Below, in pieces: positions 6,303 through 10,601 of a stretch of DNA of 10,601 nucleotides. Origin of the DNA: Gammaproteobacteria bacterium (GTDB lineage: Bacteria > Pseudomonadota > Gammaproteobacteria > Nitrosococcales > Methylophagaceae); contig QNEY01000035.1 in NCBI GenBank assembly GCA_003645385.1, forward strand, positions 1 through 10,601, read 5' to 3'. Below the pieces are notes generated by a model, which worked only from the letters and a program-made list of their open reading frames with translations, searched no databases and had not been told where the DNA came from. The translations under genes were made by a program, and so were the position numbers. Within the stretch, counting starts at the first letter, position 1, and every line of letters starts with the position of its first letter.

Positions 6303-7181
6303 TTAATGTGTTATATCGTGCTGTATCTGCTCTATATCAGAATTGAATACGGCTAGGTCTTCGACTGCACCAGCCCAGTCAAGCCAGAATTTGTTAAAGG
6401 TAGTTGACGCGACAAGCTTTTCAGGTATTTGTTCAATATCTTGGTAGGTGTTTAATTGATTCAGTTGATAAGTAATCGTAACAATATCTATCAAATCAAT
6501 TTCACCAGATGATTCGCGGTCAAGATTACTATGTTCGGTAGCAACATCAATAATTTCTTGAGGGAAATTCCAACTTTTGATGATCAATCGACCAGCACTT
6601 ATGTAAAGTTTTGGAATCACCACATCTGCGACTAAGCCCATGATCCGTGGATTATCTTTAAGTTCTTTAATTTTATTAAGATGAAGTATAAGTGGTAGCG
6701 TTCCGATGTTATGAACCATCCCAGCTAATAGTGCTTGTTCAGGATCAACTTTAGATTTTTTCTGTGCCAATACATAACTCATTGCTGCAACACTATTACT
6801 ATCTTGCCATGCTTGATTACAGTAACTTTCAAGTCCGCGTGTTTTGGACTCCATAAGTCTTTGACCAATAATTAAGCCTGTTATAAGCGATTGCACTTTT
6901 TTTTGGCCTAATCGAGTGATGGCTCCTTGGATGCTGTTCACTTGAAAGCGGGAACCAAATAAAGCAGAATTTGCTACTTTGATTAACCTGCCTGATATAT
7001 TCATATCATGCTTGACTAGATCTGCTATATCTTTTGATGTTGTTTGAGGATTTGCACTAAGGCTACGGATCTTAATTAACAGATCTGGTGGAGAGGGTAT
7101 CTCGAGCCGATTATTTTTAATATCCTGCATCAATGTGCTCATTACAGCATTGACTTGCTCGGTTAAAGTCTTTTCTGCCAT
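6303..7181 (-). CDS. HDOD-domain signalling protein
   Basis: A 292-residue soluble protein made of a single HDOD domain (about residues 20-225), a non-catalytic relative of the HD phosphohydrolases found in bacterial signalling proteins. Visible hallmarks are LEIPSPPDLLIKIRSL, DIADLVKHDMNISGRLIKVANSA, NSIQGAITRLGQKKV and LLAGMVHNIGTLPLI, where the HD pair reads HN, as expected for a domain that has lost metal-dependent hydrolysis. It has no attached receiver, GGDEF or EAL domain and no membrane segment. Family members take part in c-di-GMP, chemotaxis and stress control, but the target here cannot be told. I chose ATG at 7181 (MAEKTL) because GGGG lies about 7 nt upstream; a TTG two codons earlier is possible. 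It lies between tRNA-His and tRNA-Thr on the same strand. Confidence 0.85.
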   Translation of the reverse strand: MAEKTLTEQVNAVMSTLMQDIKNNRLEIPSPPDLLIKIRSLSANPQTTSKDIADLVKHDMNISGRLIKVANSALFGSRFQVNSIQGAITRLGQKKVQSLITGLIIGQRLMESKTRGLESYCNQAWQDSNSVAAMSYVLAQKKSKVDPEQALLAGMVHNIGTLPLILHLNKIKELKDNPRIMGLVADVVIPKLYISAGRLIIKSWNFPQEIIDVATEHSNLDRESSGEIDLIDIVTITYQLNQLNTYQDIEQIPEKLVASTTFNKFWLDWAGAVEDLAVFNSDIEQIQHDITH

Positions 7182-7279
7182 TGGCAATCCCCAGATTTTA
7201 TATTGAGTTCAGATAACACGCGAGACATTATACCTTCAATTTTTTCAAAATGAGATACAGGGATGAATGTTTAGAAAAA

Positions 7280-7356
7280 TGGGGTGAATGATGGGGCTCG
7301 AACCCACGACAACCGGAATCACAATCCGGGGCTCTACCAACTGAGCTACACTCACC
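7280..7356 (-). tRNA. tRNA-His (anticodon GUG)
   Basis: A 77-nt cloverleaf including the extra G at position -1 that is diagnostic for tRNA-His, opposite C73, with encoded CCA. The acceptor arms GUGAGUG and CAUUCAC pair (one G-U). The anticodon arm is CCGGA-UUGUGAU-UCCGG, with anticodon GUG. The T arm is GUGGG-UUCGAGC-CCCAU. It closely follows the E. coli sequence through the anticodon and T arms. Confidence 0.96.
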
Positions 7357-7414
7357 ACTATGAACTTTCAAGATTTGGAAACGATTGTTTCGCTGTTCAC
7401 TTGGAAAGCAGGTA

Positions 7415-7442
7415 ATTTTACTGTCTTTATTTTTCTGGTCAA
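7415..7442 (-). promoter_or_regulatory. Probable promoter of tRNA-His
   Basis: On the - strand, TTGACC (7437-7442), a 16-nt spacer and TAAAAT (7415-7420). It lies between the rnr stop and the tRNA and would give a leader of about 50 nt. Confidence 0.55.
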
Positions 7443-7458
7443 GGAAAATCTGGTTTAT

Positions 7459-9627
7459 TTAAACAATTTCTAAGTCTATTTTTTTATCATCCAAATTAAC
7501 TCGTACAACTTTGACTAACACTTTATCTCCAAGTCGATAGACTTTCCGGGTGCGTTCACCTAACAAACGATGACCAGCAGCATCAAATTGATAATAATCA
7601 TTTTTAAGAGCGGTAATATGTACTAACCCTTCGATATAGATGTCACTAAGTTCTACAAAAACTCCAAAACCAGTGACGCCACTGATCACTCCATCATGGA
7701 CTTCTCCAACATGATCTTGCATAAACTCACATTTAAGCCAGTCACTGACGTCACGCGTGGCTTCATCAGCACGGCGATTTGTCATTGAGCAGTGTTCACC
7801 TAATTGCACCATGTCTTCGTGTGAATGATGCCATTTTGATTGTTTTTTCTTGGTTATGATATGACGGATAGCACGATGCACTAATAAGTCAGGATAACGA
7901 CGAATAGGAGAGGTGAAATGCGCATAAGCTTCCAGAGCCAAGCCGAAATGACCAAGGTTATCAGGGCTGTATACTGCTTGTTTCATACTACGTAGCATGA
8001 CAGTTTGTAATAGATGTCCATCAGGACGATTGCTCGCTGTTTTTAATAAGGATGCGTAATGGCTAGGTTGGGGGTCTTCACCACCACCTAACGACAAACC
8101 AAGCTCACCTAGAAATTCCCGTAAACCTGCCAATTTTTCTTCTGAAGGAGTTTCATGAATACGGAATAAAGCTGGTAATTTATTTGTTAATAAAAATTGA
8201 GCAGCACAAACGTTTGCTGCCACCATAAATTCTTCAATCAAACGGTGAGCATCATTTCGTTCTCGTGGCTCAATAGACCGTATTTTACGGTTATCATCAA
8301 AAACAAACTGAGTTTCAGTCAGTTCAAAATCAATAGCACCACGTTGGCCTCGAGCATTCAGCATTGCCTTAAACAGCTTATACATTGTCGTTAGGCCGGG
8401 CAGAATATCTTGGTGCTTGTCACGTAACGTAGCATCATTATCAACTAGCATGGTTGCAACATCGGTATAGGTTAAACGTGCCTTTGAGTTCATTACTGCC
8501 TGATGGAACTGATATGAATCTACATTGCCATCAGTATTGATCACCATCTCACAAACCATGCATAAGCGATCAACATTTGGATTCAGTGAACACAATCCAT
8601 TTGATAATGCTTCTGGCAACATTGGAATCACTTGGCTTGGGAAGTAGACCGAGGTGCCACGTTCTTGAGCATCTTTATCTAATGGTGTTTTAGGTTCGAC
8701 ATAAGATGAAACATCTGCAATTGCGACCCATAAACGCCATGAGCCTGAATCTAATTGTTGCGCATAAACAGCATCATCAAAATCACGTGCATCTTCACCA
8801 TCTATCGTTACAAGAGGTAAGTCACGTAAATCTAACCGACCTTTAATGGCTGAAACGGGAATTTGATCGCCGAAAGATTCTGCCTGTTGTAATGCATTTA
8901 CTGACCATTCATGTGGTAGGTCAAAAGCGCGTAGTGCGATATCAATTTCCATGCCCGGAGCCATATGGTCACCTAACACATTAACAATATTGCCAAGTGG
9001 AGAGCGATGGCGATTGGGGTGGGCAGTTATTTCTATTTCAACAATTTGCCCTTCTTTAGCGCCATGTAAGCTATCAGGTGGGATGAGAATATCTTGGCTT
9101 ATACGACGGTTATTAGGAATGAGATAATAAATACCTGCATCGGCAAATAAACGACCCACGATACGTTCATTGCCATGTTTGATGACCTCAACAATAGTGC
9201 CTTCTTTGCGGCCACGGCGATCTACTCCACTTACACGTGCAACGGCACGGTCACCATGTAATACGATACGCATTTCACGATCATTCAAAAATAGATCATC
9301 GCCACCTTCATCTGGAACAAGAAATCCATAACCATCTGGATGTCCCATAACACGGCCGGTGATCAGGTTCATTTTGGAGACAATACCGTAGGCATTTTTA
9401 CGGTTACGTAACAATTGTCCATCGCGTTCCATTGCGCGAAGACGGCGCCGTAGCGCTTCAGTTTGTTCCTCTCCTTTTAATGCTAGGAGTTTCCCTATAC
9501 TTCGACGTGTTAAAGGACGGTTATTTTGTTTGAGGATCTCAAGGATGAATTCGCGACTTGGAATCGGGTTGTCGTAGTTTTCAGATTCGCGCGTTGAATA
9601 GGGATCTTTTATCTTTTTTTTGGACAT
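7459..9627 (-). CDS. rnr: Ribonuclease R
   Basis: Processive 3'-to-5' exoribonuclease of the RNase II/RNB family, which degrades structured RNA, acts in rRNA and tRNA quality control and in trans-translation. The 722 residues show an N-terminal winged-helix region (21-80, PIPSREFILE ... RRRLRAMERDGQL), two cold-shock domains (about 88-215, the first with DGYGFLVPD), the RNB catalytic domain (about 265-590) and an S1 domain (about 643-720, GVISGVTGFGVFVEL). The metal-binding aspartates D276, D282, D284 and D285 (DGEDARDFDD) have the correct spacing. It is shorter than E. coli RNase R (813 aa) because the protein stops right after S1 and lacks the lysine-rich tail. The rlmB gene that often follows rnr is not there; tRNA-His is. 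The ATG at 9627 fits the family N-terminus, but no clear ribosome-binding site precedes it. Confidence 0.96.
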   Translation of the reverse strand: MSKKKIKDPYSTRESENYDNPIPSREFILEILKQNNRPLTRRSIGKLLALKGEEQTEALRRRLRAMERDGQLLRNRKNAYGIVSKMNLITGRVMGHPDGYGFLVPDEGGDDLFLNDREMRIVLHGDRAVARVSGVDRRGRKEGTIVEVIKHGNERIVGRLFADAGIYYLIPNNRRISQDILIPPDSLHGAKEGQIVEIEITAHPNRHRSPLGNIVNVLGDHMAPGMEIDIALRAFDLPHEWSVNALQQAESFGDQIPVSAIKGRLDLRDLPLVTIDGEDARDFDDAVYAQQLDSGSWRLWVAIADVSSYVEPKTPLDKDAQERGTSVYFPSQVIPMLPEALSNGLCSLNPNVDRLCMVCEMVINTDGNVDSYQFHQAVMNSKARLTYTDVATMLVDNDATLRDKHQDILPGLTTMYKLFKAMLNARGQRGAIDFELTETQFVFDDNRKIRSIEPRERNDAHRLIEEFMVAANVCAAQFLLTNKLPALFRIHETPSEEKLAGLREFLGELGLSLGGGEDPQPSHYASLLKTASNRPDGHLLQTVMLRSMKQAVYSPDNLGHFGLALEAYAHFTSPIRRYPDLLVHRAIRHIITKKKQSKWHHSHEDMVQLGEHCSMTNRRADEATRDVSDWLKCEFMQDHVGEVHDGVISGVTGFGVFVELSDIYIEGLVHITALKNDYYQFDAAGHRLLGERTRKVYRLGDKVLVKVVRVNLDDKKIDLEIV

Positions 9628-9655
9628 TGACTGGGGTATTCTCGATCGGTAAAGT
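9627..9655 (+). promoter_or_regulatory. Probable promoter of tRNA-Leu
   Basis: TTGACT (9627-9632), a 17-nt spacer and TAAAGT (9650-9655). The predicted start, near 9662, coincides with the first arm of the inverted repeat. The -35 overlaps the rnr start codon on the other strand. Confidence 0.55.
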
Positions 9656-9660
9656 TTCAG

Positions 9661-9692
9661 CTCTCAATTTGAATCACCGTTCAAATTGAGAG
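9661..9692. repeat. Perfect 13-bp inverted repeat over the tRNA-Leu 5' end
   Basis: CTCTCAATTTGAA and TTCAAATTGAGAG, separated by TCACCG. The second arm ends within what should be the tRNA acceptor strand (GAGAG). It also lies 34 nt upstream of the rnr start codon. There is no T-run on either side, so it is not a terminator. Confidence 0.9.
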
Positions 9693-9776
9693 GTGGCGGA
9701 ATTGGTAGATGCGCTAGCTTCAGGTGTTCAAGTGAATGACTATATCGTGCGAGTTCAAGTCCCGCTCTCGGCACCA
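9687..9776 (+). tRNA. tRNA-Leu (anticodon CAG), structurally irregular, possibly a pseudo-tRNA
   Basis: The core UGGCGGAAUUGGUAGAUGC, the segment GCUAGC-UUCAGGU with anticodon CAG, and the UUCAAGU T loop with encoded CACCA are those of a bacterial class II leucine tRNA. Pairing is poor elsewhere. The 3' acceptor strand UCUCGGC calls for GCCGAGA, but the 5' strand by D-arm position is UGAGAGG, leaving about three mismatches. The anticodon stem CUAGC faces GUUCA (two mismatches; a two-base insertion would explain them). The T stem GCGAG/CCCGC has one mismatch. The variable arm has only a weak stem (AUGA-CUAUA-UCGU). It is about 3 nt longer than E. coli tRNA-Leu(CAG). It may be a decayed copy or a genuinely odd tRNA. 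The 5' end is uncertain by a few bases. Confidence 0.6.
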
Positions 9777-10003
9777 TTTTTTTATTTTATGCATCATGAC
9801 AACTACCAGCTTAGACCTATTCTAACCTTATTCAGTGCTAATAAGGTCATTTCAATTAGTTATATAGGCTTTTTTATTTCAGGTGTTTGACTTCACTATT
9901 GTTTGTATTCGGTAAATACGAAGGTATATATAATTTAAATCGGCCTAGATTTTGCTATGTTATGTATTGATGGTTTATTACGTGTTTTAATGCTAATTAA
10001 TTA
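9777..10003. other. AT-rich intergenic gap
   Basis: No gene is visible here. It holds an 8-bp inverted repeat (ACCTTATT ... AATAAGGT, 9825-9847) and, at about 9870, a T-rich run GCTTTTTTATTT, which may together act as a weak terminator for tRNA-Leu. The rest, up to the sigma-28 promoter, shows no clear signal. Confidence 0.5.
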
Positions 10004-10030
10004 TAAAGTACGGAAAAAACTTGCCGATAT
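10004..10030 (+). promoter_or_regulatory. FliA (sigma-28) promoter of cheV
   Basis: TAAAGTAC (10004-10011), an 11-nt spacer and GCCGATAT (10023-10030), against the flagellar sigma-28 consensus TAAAGTTT-N11-GCCGATAA. The match is 13 of 16 with the exact spacing. Transcription would begin near 10037, leaving a 5' leader of about 90 nt before cheV. The gene behind it is a chemotaxis gene, as expected for a late flagellar promoter. Confidence 0.8.
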
Positions 10031-10039
10031 AACGGCAAG
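10020..10039 (-). repeat. Palindrome embedded in the sigma-28 promoter, with a leftward T-run
   Basis: CTTGCCG-ATATAA-CGGCAAG, a perfect 7-bp stem overlapping the -10 element. On the - strand it is followed by TTTTTT, so it has the form of a leftward intrinsic terminator, though no leftward gene lies to its right. Confidence 0.6.
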
Positions 10040-10126
10040 GATGGGCAACCATTGTTATAGTTATGTTTATAACTTAATATTGCTATAGCGCACTATTAAT
10101 TAGATTTGGGAATAAAGAAGGTCACT

Positions 10127-10601
10127 ATGGCTACACTGATTGATTCGATTGATGAACGGACAAAGCTGGCGGGGACAAATCACCTTGAAGTGTTGTTGTT
10201 CAGTTTAGGAACAAATGATGAAACTGGGCGCAATGAGATATTTGGTATCAATGTGTTTAAAGTCCGAGAAGTATTAAATATTCCTGAGATCACTTCTGCA
10301 CCAGACATGCCTGAAGGTATTGAAGGTCTTGTCAGCCTACGAGGTGAAATGGTACCAATTATCAATTTGCAGAAGTTTTGTAAGCTCAATTCTAAAGAAG
10401 AACCCAAAATTTTAATGATCACTGAATACAATACCCATATACAGGGTTTTTTAGTGACATCTGTTGATACTATTCAGCGATTAAATTGGGAGCAAGTAAA
10501 GGAACCTCCTGCATTGTTATCAAAACAATTAGGCGGTTTAGTGACTGCAGTATCAGAGTTGTCTGATAAACGTCTGGTTATGATTATGGATGTTGAAAAA
10601 G
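10127..10601 (+). CDS. cheV: Chemotaxis protein CheV, N-terminal part
   Basis: The first 158 codons of a gene cut by the window edge. The start MATLIDSIDERTKLAGTNHL, followed by EVLLFSLG and IFGINVFKVREVL, is typical of CheV, a CheW-type coupling domain fused to a C-terminal receiver that links chemoreceptors to CheA. GLVSLRGEMVPIINL (about residues 69-83) is the conserved CheW-domain strand pair. An insertion of about seven residues (NDETGRN) lengthens the first loop compared with usual CheV proteins. The receiver domain, if present, lies beyond the window, so a plain CheW cannot be excluded, but the N-terminal LIDSIDERT motif favours CheV. AGAAGG lies about 6 nt before the ATG. The sigma-28 promoter upstream places it in the late flagellar regulon. 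Confidence 0.88.
   Translation, partial: MATLIDSIDERTKLAGTNHLEVLLFSLGTNDETGRNEIFGINVFKVREVLNIPEITSAPDMPEGIEGLVSLRGEMVPIINLQKFCKLNSKEEPKILMITEYNTHIQGFLVTSVDTIQRLNWEQVKEPPALLSKQLGGLVTAVSELSDKRLVMIMDVEK

Noticed and set aside
9650..9676. Second sigma-28 promoter: TAAAGTTT at 9650-9657 matches the -35 perfectly
   Set aside because: After the 11-nt spacer the sequence is TTGAATCA, which does not resemble GCCGATAA; it fits better as part of the tRNA-Leu sigma-70 -10.
9693..9890. 65-codon + strand open frame beginning MAELVDALASG
   Set aside because: This is the familiar spurious translation of a tRNA-Leu gene and has no ribosome-binding site.
1..10601. CRISPR array, insertion sequence, phage genes or att-site duplication
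   Set aside because: No regularly spaced repeats, no transposase or integrase frame, and no direct duplication of any of the tRNA 3' ends were seen.

Overview
The window looks like chromosomal DNA of an AT-rich gammaproteobacterium (roughly 40% GC by eye). The pointers are the pilS-pilR pair preceded by a PP0621-type small protein, a gammaproteobacterial RNase R, a CheV-type chemotaxis gene behind a sigma-28 promoter, and a secreted protein with a PEP-CTERM/VPLPA-CTERM sorting tail. I cannot name a species. Nothing suggests a plasmid, prophage or intact insertion sequence.

Left part, + strand (1-4073): the 3' end of typA/bipA and its terminator, then a tightly packed run of a small membrane-anchored zinc-ribbon protein, pilS (start overlaps the previous stop by 1 nt), pilR (ATGA overlap with pilS) and a short CheZ-like protein. 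PilS/PilR is the sigma-54-dependent control system for type IV pilin.

Middle part, - strand (4065-7356): a degenerate GGDEF gene interrupted by an in-frame TGA and overlapping the CheZ-like gene tail to tail; a secreted PEP-CTERM-type protein whose leader resembles a variant c-di-GMP-I (GEMM-I) riboswitch; a gene-poor stretch of about 0.5 kb with G-runs and two leftward terminators; tRNA-Thr(UGU) with a near-consensus promoter; an HDOD-domain protein; and tRNA-His(GUG).

Right part: rnr (RNase R, - strand) is divergent from a tRNA-Leu(CAG)-like gene with poor pairing in several arms and a perfect 13-bp inverted repeat over its 5' end. A gap of about 350 bp follows, ending in a FliA (sigma-28) promoter and the 5' part of a cheV gene that runs off the window.

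Taken together, much of the window concerns surface behaviour: type IV pilus control, chemotaxis, c-di-GMP-related sequences (a GGDEF relic and a GEMM-like leader) and an exported surface protein. The most interesting items are the GEMM-like leader on the PEP-CTERM gene, the stop-interrupted GGDEF gene, the irregular tRNA-Leu with its leader hairpin, and the sigma-28 promoter of cheV.
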